NCBI GenBank assembly: GCA_026981855.1 | Contig: JALSIB010000059.1 | Span: 1-36,268, forward strand | Length of the DNA: 36,268 nt | From: Methylothermaceae bacterium | GTDB taxonomy: Bacteria; Pseudomonadota; Gammaproteobacteria; Methylococcales; Methylothermaceae | Reading direction: 5' to 3' | Shown: positions 8,990-16,790 of the stretch, piece by piece | Layout of the letters: each line of letters starts with the position of its first letter | Numbering within the stretch: the stretch's first letter is position 1 | Program-made: the position numbers and the translations under genes | Notes under the pieces: model-generated | Seen by the model: only the letters and a program-made list of their open reading frames with translations | Database searches by the model: none | What the model was told of the DNA's origin: nothing

Positions 8990-10273
8990 TCACTCCACCC
9001 ACGTCCGCGCCTGTTTGATCGCCAGCCGTCCCCGGCTGCCGTCATCGGTCTCGGTGATCTTGAATTCCACTTCGATGGCGAAATCGTCACCGCCCCGGTA
9101 GCGTTTCTTGAAATGGTGGTGAATCAGCGTCAGATAATGGCGCAGTTCGTCGGTCTCCTCCGGGGTGAGCACCGGGCCATCGGCCACCGCCTGTCCATAC
9201 ACTTCGGTGATGTTGCTGTGACGGAGAAAGATCGTCTCCCAATCGGTGGCCTGGCTGGACACCGGCAGGCGCACCAGGACGAACTCGTCGGGCACGGGAT
9301 AGACCGTCTCATTCCCGATTTCCACAGGTTCCGGGTTGGTCACGGAAATCTCGCCGTGCTGGGCGTTGACGGTGTAACCTGGCCATTCGGGATTGTAGAG
9401 ATTCTTGCTCACCGCCACCCCATTGGCCTGCTCGTCGCCGTAATTGGGATGTATCAACACCCCCATATAGGTCAGGAAGTGATCGACCCGCCAGAACGCC
9501 CTTTCCTCGAAGGCTTCGAGGGTCCACAGGCTGGCCCAGACTTTTTTGACGCTTTCGATCAACGCCCCCTCGTCCGCCTTGTGGGTGGTGGAGCGGTACA
9601 AGCCGGCGCCGTTGAAGCCGGGCAGATCCTCGTTGTTGGTGCTGGAGCGGCACCGCAGCGATTGCCGGAAAGGCGGCCCTTGCGGCTCCCAGAACCGGCG
9701 GACGGCCTCGACCGCCGCCGTCAGATCCTCGGGCGCCTCCCCTTTCTTGATCCGCTTGCGAAGCGCCTTGAGGCTCTTGGAACGGACCTCTGGATCGTTT
9801 TGGAAACCGGCATCCGCCAACAACGCCCTGGCCTGATCGTAAAACGACAGGCCGGATTCGCCCGGCGCGCACAGGCGCGTCTGCTCCTCGCCGCAACGCG
9901 GCAACGACATGAAGCGGTCGTACAGGGCGAAGGGAAGGGCGTAGCCATCGGGGGCGACGCCCTCGGGCAGGATCTTTCCCAGTTCGGCGACGTTGGCGGC
10001 CTTGACCCCGAACGCGGTCCAGTCGGAAAAACCGATCCGGGACAAAGGCGTGGGCCCGGTCACCGTCAGGTCGCTTGCGGGCGTCAGGGGACGATCCGGA
10101 CGCACCGACTCCAGCCAGGCCTGGGCTTCGGCCCGGGAAACCTCCTCCAGCACAATACCCTCGCCGGTGGCCCGCAGATGAAAACCGGTTCTTTCCTCGT
10201 AGGCCGGCGCCATGATGGCGCCCAAACCCAAATGAACGGCCACACAGCCTGTCAGCAACAATCGCACGCCCAT
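8990..10273 (-). CDS. Exported PEP/pyruvate-binding (PPDK N-terminal type) domain protein
   Basis: The 427-residue protein resembles the ATP-grasp nucleotide-binding half of PEP synthase and pyruvate phosphate dikinase. Visible blocks are GVKAANVAELGKILP near residue 90, RCRSSTNNEDLPGFNGAGLY near 210, ANGVAVSKNLYNP, and a C-terminal DDFAIEVEFKI...LAIKQAR strand. The phosphohistidine and PEP-binding domains of full enzymes are absent. The N-terminus looks like a Sec signal peptide ending in APA before YEE. I chose the ATG at 10273 because GGAAGG lies five bases upstream; an ATG at 10294 adds seven residues. It is divergent from the first cytochrome gene, with which it shares a 270-bp control region. 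Why an ATP-type fold would be exported is unclear. Confidence 0.8.
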   Translation of the reverse strand: MGVRLLLTGCVAVHLGLGAIMAPAYEERTGFHLRATGEGIVLEEVSRAEAQAWLESVRPDRPLTPASDLTVTGPTPLSRIGFSDWTAFGVKAANVAELGKILPEGVAPDGYALPFALYDRFMSLPRCGEEQTRLCAPGESGLSFYDQARALLADAGFQNDPEVRSKSLKALRKRIKKGEAPEDLTAAVEAVRRFWEPQGPPFRQSLRCRSSTNNEDLPGFNGAGLYRSTTHKADEGALIESVKKVWASLWTLEAFEERAFWRVDHFLTYMGVLIHPNYGDEQANGVAVSKNLYNPEWPGYTVNAQHGEISVTNPEPVEIGNETVYPVPDEFVLVRLPVSSQATDWETIFLRHSNITEVYGQAVADGPVLTPEETDELRHYLTLIHHHFKKRYRGGDDFAIEVEFKITETDDGSRGRLAIKQARTWVE

Positions 10274-10382
10274 GACACCCTTCCGGAAATTCATCTTGTC
10301 ACAGGATCAAGCAATTTCCCCGCCAAAGTCCTTTCCCTCCCGATATCAGGCGATTGCACAGCTTCCGGGGCAACCCAGTCAA

Positions 10383-10418
10383 ATCACATGCGTGATATGC
10401 CACACAAGCGCGTGATAT
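10383..10418. promoter_or_regulatory. Candidate regulator site between the PPDK-N gene and the cytochrome cluster
   Basis: GCGTGATAT occurs twice, at 10390-10398 and 10410-10418, exactly 20 bp apart (two helical turns). The first copy also forms a dyad ATCAC-N4-GTGAT (10383-10387 and 10392-10396). The site lies about 150 bp upstream of the octahaem cytochrome gene and 110 bp upstream of the divergent gene, so a single factor could control both. The rest of 10274-10550 holds AT-rich stretches (TTTACA at 10465, TATAAG at 10485, spacing too short for a standard sigma-70 promoter) and nothing else clear. Confidence 0.45.
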
Positions 10419-10550
10419 CGCCTACCAAACTCCGCTGCCATTTACCTTGCCCGGGAATAACACATTTACAATCAATTGGATAAATATAAGGCACGATAAG
10501 TGCTTACAACTTACCCCTGAAGCACACGCAACAGTTTCCGGAGGAGTTTC

Positions 10551-13355
10551 ATGTCATCCATTCGCAACATCCCGATCGCCTTCTTCCTGGCGGCCGGGCT
10601 CATCTCACCTCTTCCCGCCACGGCCAAGGTCAACTGGATCGACAAACCCGTGGAGCATCCGGCGATCCCGCTGCTCGACGAGGACGGCAAGCATGTCCTC
10701 GAGAGCGGCAAGCCCTACAGTCCCCGCAAGAGCTGCGCCGGCTCCGGCTGCCACGACTACGACAAGATCACCAGCGCCTACCACTTCGAGATGGGGCGCG
10801 ACGAGGCCAATGACAAATTCGGCCTGTTCAACGATTTCCTGGGGGCCAAATCCCTGGTCAGCCCCGGCTGGTTCGGCGGCTTCAACTGCATGGGGGGCAG
10901 CATTCCCACCTTTCTCGCCAATAAAAACAACAGCTACAAGGAGATGATCCGCGACTACGGCGCCGCAGGCTTTATCGGCTGCTCCAGCTGCCACGTGGGC
11001 GGCGGCTTCGGGGAGAAGGACCGGGAAGGGATCCGCTACACCGAACGCGACCCCGCCACCATCCCGCCGTGGGACGGAGACTACTACAACCGTGGCAGCG
11101 ACGAGAACAACCAGAAGACCGACAAGAGCGTGGTCGCGAAATGGAACTGGCACAAGAGCGGGCTTCTGGAGGCGGACTGCATGTGGTGCCACATGAGTCC
11201 GGACGGTATCAGCGTGCCGGATGAACGCATGACGGGAAGCCGCGGCATCATGAGCGACTATCGCGGTGCCCGGCGGGAATTCATCAGCGGCGGTTGGTTT
11301 CGCTACGCCGCCAATACCGCCTGGGAATTCCTGCCCACGGTGGACGGCAAAAAACCCCTGACGGTGGAACGTGTCTGGGAGGACGAGGATTACACCCTGA
11401 AAACCGGCGAGGACGGCAACCCGGTCATTCACTGGAACCGGGAGGCCTTCGACGAGAACGGCCGTATCCACGTGAATATGATCCGCTTCCCGGAAAGCGA
11501 GAACTGCATGGCCTGTCACCGCACCAGCAACTCCCGCCGCGGTTTCTACGGCTACGGGGACGACGCCCGGATGGAGCTGGGCGAGGACGGCACCCTGGTC
11601 GAGGACTACAAGGACGACGTTCACAAGGGCGCGGACTTGGCCAAGTACTGGCACGGCGAATCGCGGGTGATGGACAATTGCAACGTCTGCCACAGCCACG
11701 CCTACCTCAAGACCCGGCACGAGAACATCAACCTGGATCAGGATCACAATTTCATGAAGGGAAATTCGGACATGGACATCCGCAACGACCTGGATTTCTC
11801 CGCCGACCTGCGCACCTGCGAATACTGCCATGTGGAAGGCAGAAACCCCGACGGCGAGAAACCCATCATCCCCTCGGGGCAGGAAACCATGCTGGCGGCC
11901 CACCTGGAGCGCTGGAAAAACAGCGGCTACATGACCGGCTACAGTCAGCAGAGCCTGAACCGTGTAGTTCAGACCCATTTCGACGTGCTCAACTGCCAGA
12001 CCTGCCACATCACCGGCAAACAGTCCCGGGGCAAGCCGCTTCAGATCATGTACCGCTACCGGGACGATGTGGACGGCAAGCGCAAGATCATCACCTACAA
12101 TCCGCGGCTGCGTTATCTCTGGATCGATACCGTCACCGGCTGGGCGCTGACCCGTTACGAGCGGGGCCTGGTGGCGAAAAAGCAGCTGGACGAAGAAGGC
12201 AACGAAATCAAGGACGGGCGCAACTTCGTCTTCGACATCTTCGACCCGGAAACCGGCGAAAAACTGCCTGGATCCGTACTCGGGCGGGTTTCCCACGGAT
12301 CGATGCGGCTGGGTGACCCCACCGGCGCCGACGGTTATCGCTCCCTCAAGCGCGCCTACGACAAGCTGATGAAGCTGCGCCACGGGCCCCAGCTGAAGGG
12401 GCGCCAACCGGACGTGAAACTGGTATGGCTCGAATCCAACGAGTACATCATCTCCCACAACGTCCGTCCGGCGGCCGACGCGGTTCCCTGCGGCGACTGT
12501 CACGCGCAAAAGCAAAGCGGCGCCTACAGCTCGCTGCTGAAGACCGACGGCATCCTGGGCCCGGGTCACGTCAAGGAAGTGGCCACCCTGCCGGATCCGA
12601 AACTGGTGGAAGAAGGCGTGGTCGTTTTGGGCATGCCCTACATGCGCATCGACGAGAACGGCACCATCACCGAGAACGAGGAAGACATCCTCTTCACCAC
12701 CCTGGTGGATCCATTCATGACCATCAACGCCGCAACCAGCAGCCGGTTCTTCGGCGGGGCGTTGCAGCGGATGGACGTGGCCACGGCGGCCCGCAAGGCG
12801 CGCCTGGACGCAGGCTTGCTGGAACGGGCGGTGGCCCAGCACGGCGGCGATGCCCACTTCCATGTGCTGATCCCGCGCTACGGTCGTGAAACGCTTCGGA
12901 ACAGCCTGGTGGCGCTGCCCGGCAACACGGTCACCGACGCCCTGGCGCCCAAATGGCGGACCGAACTGCTGCTGTTCCAGCGCTCCCCCCACCTGACGGG
13001 ACTGATCCGGGATCGCGGATTCGGAAATCTGGCCTCCGACGTGGTCAAGACCTCCTTCCTGGACGACCGCAAGCGGCCCATGGAGAATCTCCTCGGCAAC
13101 CGGATGCTGGTGAAACTGCCCTACCAGGGAAGAGCCACCGGCAAGGATGGAATCGAGGTTCTGATCTCGACCGACGGCCGGGAAATCCATCGTATCGATC
13201 CCAACGACGTGCTGCTGTTCGTGCCTTCCGCTGCAGACAGCGATGGCGTCCGCCTGCCGGGATCGACCCTGACCGATCCCGTCTCATCCACGGAAAACGG
13301 CTATGTCCTGTTCCTGACGGATCAGCCGGGCTTCTTCGCGGTAGCCGATCTGTAA
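10551..13355 (+). CDS. Octahaem c-type cytochrome, large
   Basis: This 934-residue exported protein carries eight c-haem motifs: one CX4CH at Cys62 (CAGSGCH) and seven CXXCH at Cys144, 210, 319, 377, 423, 482 and 647. The signal peptide (MSSIRNIPIAFFLAAGL... cut after ATA, residue 25) sends it to the periplasm or beyond. The haems are widely spaced, and about 280 residues after the last one have no haem, so the protein is more than a simple electron carrier and could have a catalytic or surface-binding part. A strong GGAGGAG precedes the ATG. A clear terminator follows, so the gene can be transcribed alone. I do not recognise an enzyme family; tetrathionate-reductase-type octahaem proteins are much shorter. 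Confidence 0.9.
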   Translation: MSSIRNIPIAFFLAAGLISPLPATAKVNWIDKPVEHPAIPLLDEDGKHVLESGKPYSPRKSCAGSGCHDYDKITSAYHFEMGRDEANDKFGLFNDFLGAKSLVSPGWFGGFNCMGGSIPTFLANKNNSYKEMIRDYGAAGFIGCSSCHVGGGFGEKDREGIRYTERDPATIPPWDGDYYNRGSDENNQKTDKSVVAKWNWHKSGLLEADCMWCHMSPDGISVPDERMTGSRGIMSDYRGARREFISGGWFRYAANTAWEFLPTVDGKKPLTVERVWEDEDYTLKTGEDGNPVIHWNREAFDENGRIHVNMIRFPESENCMACHRTSNSRRGFYGYGDDARMELGEDGTLVEDYKDDVHKGADLAKYWHGESRVMDNCNVCHSHAYLKTRHENINLDQDHNFMKGNSDMDIRNDLDFSADLRTCEYCHVEGRNPDGEKPIIPSGQETMLAAHLERWKNSGYMTGYSQQSLNRVVQTHFDVLNCQTCHITGKQSRGKPLQIMYRYRDDVDGKRKIITYNPRLRYLWIDTVTGWALTRYERGLVAKKQLDEEGNEIKDGRNFVFDIFDPETGEKLPGSVLGRVSHGSMRLGDPTGADGYRSLKRAYDKLMKLRHGPQLKGRQPDVKLVWLESNEYIISHNVRPAADAVPCGDCHAQKQSGAYSSLLKTDGILGPGHVKEVATLPDPKLVEEGVVVLGMPYMRIDENGTITENEEDILFTTLVDPFMTINAATSSRFFGGALQRMDVATAARKARLDAGLLERAVAQHGGDAHFHVLIPRYGRETLRNSLVALPGNTVTDALAPKWRTELLLFQRSPHLTGLIRDRGFGNLASDVVKTSFLDDRKRPMENLLGNRMLVKLPYQGRATGKDGIEVLISTDGREIHRIDPNDVLLFVPSAADSDGVRLPGSTLTDPVSSTENGYVLFLTDQPGFFAVADL

Positions 13356-13370
13356 ATCCGGCGACAGCAA

Positions 13371-13406
13371 GGGAGAGGAAAAAACCATTCCTCTCCCGCC
13401 TTTTTT
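13371..13406 (+). terminator. Rho-independent terminator after the octahaem cytochrome
   Basis: GGGAGAGGA (13371-13379) pairs perfectly with TCCTCTCCC (13389-13397), followed within three bases by six T (13401-13406). It lies 16 bp after the stop codon. A second small inverted repeat (TTTTGCAG/CTGCAAAA) overlaps its T-run. Confidence 0.88.
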
Positions 13407-13506
13407 GCAGGATTCTGCAAAAGAAGATCACTATTTTTGCAGTGAGGCTCATGGAAGGGACGGCAGTATGCAGTCGAAACATTGGCATGATTACTGCTTT
13501 ATGTGC

Positions 13507-13519
13507 ATTGTGTCACAAT
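13507..13519. promoter_or_regulatory. Perfect palindrome ATTGTG-T-CACAAT upstream of the monohaem cytochrome
   Basis: The 13-bp sequence ATTGTGTCACAAT is a perfect dyad, lying 82 bp before the start of the following cytochrome gene and followed by a T-run. It could be an operator for a dimeric regulator. A second inverted repeat ATCGGG-N5-CCCGAT is at 13548-13564, between it and the gene. Both are seen directly; the regulatory role is inferred. Confidence 0.4.
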
Positions 13520-13600
13520 TTTTTTAACCGGACCGTACTACACTTCCATCGGGATTTACCCGATTGAAGTCTCGACTCAATGACAAAAGGAGAAATTGCC

Positions 13601-14629
13601 ATGACGATGAAGAAGAAGCTGCTTCCACTCCTGATCGCCAACGTTTTGTGCCTTCCCGCCGTGGTATCGGCCGATGTGGAGATCGTCACTGATCGTGCGG
13701 TGGTGGGAGAAAACGACACCCTGGAAGCCAGATTGCGCTTTCCGGTCGCAGACCAGGGCGACTTGTATGTCGCCGCCAGAATAGGCGGGAAACTCCGTTT
13801 TTATGGCGAAGACGGCAAGTTCCATTCCGATCCGGTTCCATACAAACAGGATGGAACCTTCGACCAGGAAGAAACCATTTTCCGCTTTCCCGGAATGATG
13901 GTGCCGGCCGGCAGATACATTCTCTATGCCGCGATCACCGATGCCGGAGCGGATGTTTACGATACCAGCCGTTGGCACGGCCCGCTTGCGAGACAGCTTT
14001 TCATCGCCAACGAGCCTGATCAGATGAGTGGAGACCATGACGGCGACGGTTGGCCGGATGACGATTCCAATCATGACGGCTTCTCCGATATGGATCATAA
14101 CTACGATGGCTGGCGGGATGACGACGAAAATCGTAACGGCATCCCGGATCAGGATGAGGATGGCGACGGCCAGTCCGGCACTGACTCCCAGGATGGATCC
14201 GGCGGCCAGGATGATGGCGGCAAGAGCAACGACGACAGCGGCAGCAGCAACGACGACAGCGGCAACAGCAACGACGACAGCGGCAACAGCCACGACGACA
14301 GCGGCAACAGCCACGACGACAGCGGCAACAGCAACGACGACAGCGGCAACAGCAACGACGACAGCGGCAACAGCAACGACGACAACGGCAGTACGGGTTC
14401 CGCCGGAGACCCGGCCCAGGGAGAGGCCCTCTACGCGCAAAATTGCTCCGGTTGTCACGGCTCCGATCCGGCAGGCAACCGGAACGGGATTCGGGAAGGC
14501 CGTAATGCCGGCGAAATTCACGAGGCCATCGCCAAGAACAAGGGGGGGATGGGATATCTGGCCGACCAGTTGTCAGCCGGCGACATCGACGCGATTGCCG
14601 CCTATATCCGCGCCCGTACCGGAGGCTGA
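13601..14629 (+). CDS. Exported monohaem cytochrome c with calcium-type repeats and Ser/Asp/Asn stalk
   Basis: The 342-residue protein has, in order: a signal peptide (KKKLLPLLIANVLCLPAVVSA); a beta-rich domain of about 110 residues; a segment of DxDxDG repeats (about residues 145-200) like thrombospondin type 3 calcium sites; eight 7-residue repeats of the form SNDDSGN; and a C-terminal class I cytochrome c domain with CSGCH at Cys282 and a likely axial Met317 in GGMGY. The start at 13601 is chosen for its AAAGGAGA Shine-Dalgarno; an in-frame ATG at 13580 has none. The layout suggests a haem head on a flexible, acidic, calcium-stiffened stalk, perhaps bridging periplasm or cell surface. Confidence 0.88.
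   Translation: MTMKKKLLPLLIANVLCLPAVVSADVEIVTDRAVVGENDTLEARLRFPVADQGDLYVAARIGGKLRFYGEDGKFHSDPVPYKQDGTFDQEETIFRFPGMMVPAGRYILYAAITDAGADVYDTSRWHGPLARQLFIANEPDQMSGDHDGDGWPDDDSNHDGFSDMDHNYDGWRDDDENRNGIPDQDEDGDGQSGTDSQDGSGGQDDGGKSNDDSGSSNDDSGNSNDDSGNSHDDSGNSHDDSGNSNDDSGNSNDDSGNSNDDNGSTGSAGDPAQGEALYAQNCSGCHGSDPAGNRNGIREGRNAGEIHEAIAKNKGGMGYLADQLSAGDIDAIAAYIRARTGG
14225..14392 (+). repeat. Eight in-frame 21-bp tandem repeats encoding SNDDSGN
   Basis: Eight consecutive 21-bp units, each encoding S-[NH]-D-D-[SN]-G-[NS], run from 14225 to 14392. The third, sixth and seventh units are very close to identical at the DNA level. Because the unit is a multiple of three, gain or loss of copies would change only stalk length, not the frame. 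Confidence 0.95.
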
Positions 14630-14681
14630 CGAACGGGCGGCCGTTGATTTGATCTTGCGCCGGGCAGATATTTTGTGAATC

Positions 14682-14701
14682 GGGGCTCCTCCGGGAGCCC
14701 C
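14682..14701 (+). terminator. Perfect 8-bp hairpin ahead of the main cytochrome operon
   Basis: GGGGCTCC (14682-14689) pairs with GGAGCCCC (14694-14701) across a TCCG tetraloop. It lies 53 bp after the monohaem gene and 19 bp before the next start. There is no strong T-run after it, so it may be a weak terminator, an attenuator, or an mRNA-end stabiliser. Confidence 0.5.
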
Positions 14702-14720
14702 ATCCTTATGGGGAGGAAAA

Positions 14721-14948
14721 ATGATCAAGACGATGATGCTCAAAATTTCCCCCTGGCTGGCGGGCATGGGGCTCGCCGGGGGGCAGGTCGGTCTGGCGAC
14801 CCGCTGCACCGTACCCCAGCAGGGCACCTGCGGCGGCTGCGGCAGTTGCGCCGTGGTGGTGGCCTCCCTGGTCACCTGGGCGGTGATGGCGAACAAACAC
14901 CGTGGCGGCGATTTCTACACCGTCACCAGCGGGAAAAAAGACGCCTGA
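14721..14948 (+). CDS. Four-cysteine mini membrane protein, unknown
   Basis: A 75-residue protein with a good GGGGAGGA Shine-Dalgarno. It has two hydrophobic stretches (about residues 7-26 and 44-57) separated by a short segment with four cysteines: Cys29, Cys37, Cys40, Cys43, the last three in TCGGCGSC. The Cys-x2-Cys-x2-Cys spacing with a fourth Cys before it recalls an iron-sulphur or metal site; there is no following His, so it is not a c-haem motif. It comes first in the dense operon, directly before the barrel gene (7-bp gap). I know no family for it. Its position suggests a role in the cytochrome system, which is inference. Confidence 0.75.
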   Translation: MIKTMMLKISPWLAGMGLAGGQVGLATRCTVPQQGTCGGCGSCAVVVASLVTWAVMANKHRGGDFYTVTSGKKDA

Positions 14949-14955
14949 CCCCTCC

Positions 14956-16218
14956 ATGCGCCGCACGCTGGTTTTGACGGGGTGGATGTTGATGACGGGC
15001 GGGGCATGGGGCGCGAACATCAGCGCCTCTCTGGAAACGAAGTTCCAGGTGGACAACCGTTTCAACGCCAGCCCCCGCTTTCTTGGTGAATTATGGGGGG
15101 ATGCCGAAATCCTGTCCACCCAGTCGGACTGGCGCGCCCATTTTTCCTGGGCCGGCCGGCTTTCGAGCCTGAGCGATGACAGTGGCGGCAAGCTTTATCA
15201 GGCTTTCGTGGAGAAACACTGGAAATTTCTCCAGTCCGCCGTCCGGCTGGGACGGTTCCAACGGGCCGACCTGTCCGGTCTCTATTTTCTCGACGGCGGC
15301 CAACTGGACTACCGGATCGGTGACTGGAGAATGCAATGGTACGGCGGCAGGCCGATGCGGGCCGACAACGTTCGCAGCCTGGAAGGCGACTCCGTCCATG
15401 GCGTTCGGCTTGGATACGACCGAACCGTGCACCGGCGGTGGGGCGCCCTGACCTGGGAACGCTACCGGTTCAACGCCGAATATCAGGCGTTCCGCAACAA
15501 CGGACTTTCCCGCAGGCTCCAGGGAGCGGCCTCCCTGCAAGGCCGTATCGGCGACCGGCGATCCTGGGAAAGCACCCTCACGGCCACTTACCGTTTCGAC
15601 CGCGCCCGTTTCGAGGACGTCTGGTTCAGCGGCTTCGTGGATCTCACCGCCACCTTGCGTTTCCGCACCCACTATGAATATTACCGCCCCCGCTCCCCCT
15701 TCCCCTCATTCCGGGAGCGTTTCACCAGCGCCTACGCCCTGGAAGAACAAAGCCTTTTCCGGGCCGAACTGCATCACCGCCCCACCGCCCGGCTGCATTA
15801 TTTCATCGGCGGTCAACGGGCCACCAAGGCGGATGGATTCGATGGTTTCGGTATCCGGGGCGGGGGAGACTACCGCTGGCGCGACAGCACTTTCGCCCTC
15901 ACCTGGGATTATCTGGAAATCGGCGCCGACCGCGCCCACAGCGGTTACGCCCGGATCGTCCAGGCGATCGATTCCCGCCTCGAGATATGGGCCAACGCCG
16001 CCGTCAGACGGGAGGAAAAGCTGCTCTACGGCGTCAACTGGGCGCGTGGGGGCGAAACCGGATTCCGCTTTCTGCTGGACGGCAACTGGGTGATTCTCAC
16101 CAGCCTCTCCTACATCGCCAACAGCCGCCGCAAGGACGATTACGTCGGCGCCGTCCGGGTCATCTATTATCTGGACCGCTTTCAACCCAAGGGGAAGACA
16201 TGCGCCTGGTTGTGCTGA
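14956..16218 (+). CDS. Outer-membrane beta-barrel protein, probable porin of a porin-cytochrome conduit
   Basis: From the ATG at 14956 the protein has 420 residues. A signal peptide (MRRTLVLTGWMLMTGGAWG, then ANISASLET) is followed by strands with alternating hydrophobic and polar residues, many aromatic and Arg residues, and short turns, as in outer-membrane barrels; examples are RFRTHYEYYRPRSPFP and WRDSTFALTWDYLEIG. No haem motif or plug domain is present. It overlaps the heptahaem gene by 19 bp. In porin-cytochrome systems (Mtr, Geobacter Omb) a barrel holds a multihaem protein, so this pairing is suggestive. Sequence similarity to MtrB was not recognised. The last residues do not end in the usual aromatic, which is odd. 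An upstream open frame was rejected because it overlaps the previous gene. Confidence 0.75.
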   Translation: MRRTLVLTGWMLMTGGAWGANISASLETKFQVDNRFNASPRFLGELWGDAEILSTQSDWRAHFSWAGRLSSLSDDSGGKLYQAFVEKHWKFLQSAVRLGRFQRADLSGLYFLDGGQLDYRIGDWRMQWYGGRPMRADNVRSLEGDSVHGVRLGYDRTVHRRWGALTWERYRFNAEYQAFRNNGLSRRLQGAASLQGRIGDRRSWESTLTATYRFDRARFEDVWFSGFVDLTATLRFRTHYEYYRPRSPFPSFRERFTSAYALEEQSLFRAELHHRPTARLHYFIGGQRATKADGFDGFGIRGGGDYRWRDSTFALTWDYLEIGADRAHSGYARIVQAIDSRLEIWANAAVRREEKLLYGVNWARGGETGFRFLLDGNWVILTSLSYIANSRRKDDYVGAVRVIYYLDRFQPKGKTCAWLC

Positions 16219-16790
16219 TGACATTGCTCGCCTGGCTGACCACCGCGGCGACGGCGGAGAAAAAGGACAAAAGCTGGTGGAAAAAACGCGAGGAAAGAAA
16301 ACCGGACATCTATTTCCCCCACAACGTCCACATGGACATCATGAAGCAGGAAGGGGACATGTGCATGCTGTGCCATTCCTATCAACCCACCCGGGAAACC
16401 GACCCGGAAAAACTGCGGGCCATGACGGAAGTGCTCAACGAGCCCCTCAAGGAAGTCTGCCACGACTGTCACGTGGTGGAACGCCGGGCCCCCTGGCGCT
16501 GCAACATCTGCCACCCGGACAAAACCAAGATCTGGCCCTCCGATCACGATTTCGGCTATGTCCAGCACCATGGCGCCACCGCCCGCAAGGACGAAAAGGC
16601 GTGCCGCGAATGCCACCTGGAACTGTCTTTCTGCACCGACTGCCATTTCCGCCGGGAAATTTCCGGCATCGGTTATCACCCCTTGGGCTATGTCACCCTC
16701 CATGGCATGGAGGCTCGCACCATGCCTTCCAACTGCGGCCGCTGCCACAACAACTTCTACTGCGACGAGTGCCACAGGAGGCGGCGATGA
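16200..16790 (+). CDS. Heptahaem periplasmic c-type cytochrome
   Basis: A compact 196-residue protein with a signal peptide (MRLVVLMTLLAWLTTAATA) and seven CXXCH motifs at Cys55, 87, 101, 135, 145, 179 and 188. That is one haem per about 25 residues of mature protein, dense enough for a continuous haem wire. Non-motif histidines between them (e.g. HDFGYVQHHG, HPLGYVTLHG) could supply the second axial ligands. It begins inside the barrel gene and its stop overlaps the next start (ATGA). By position it is the best candidate for the cytochrome that sits in, or docks to, the barrel; decahaem MtrA plays that role in Shewanella. It is smaller than MtrA, so the conduit model is inference. Confidence 0.9.
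   Translation: MRLVVLMTLLAWLTTAATAEKKDKSWWKKREERKPDIYFPHNVHMDIMKQEGDMCMLCHSYQPTRETDPEKLRAMTEVLNEPLKEVCHDCHVVERRAPWRCNICHPDKTKIWPSDHDFGYVQHHGATARKDEKACRECHLELSFCTDCHFRREISGIGYHPLGYVTLHGMEARTMPSNCGRCHNNFYCDECHRRRR

Noticed and set aside
10605-13190. Minus-strand open frame of 861 residues opposite the octahaem cytochrome
   Set aside because: It is the shadow of a GC-rich gene on the other strand. Its translation is low-complexity (Val, Gly, Ala, His rich) with no domain, while the plus strand has a signal peptide and eight haem motifs.
14149-14385. Minus-strand frame with repeated LSSLLLP units
   Set aside because: It is only the antisense reading of the SNDDSGN repeat and has no start signal.
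14225-14392. CRISPR array
   Set aside because: The repeats are contiguous 21-bp coding units with no unique spacers, inside a reading frame.
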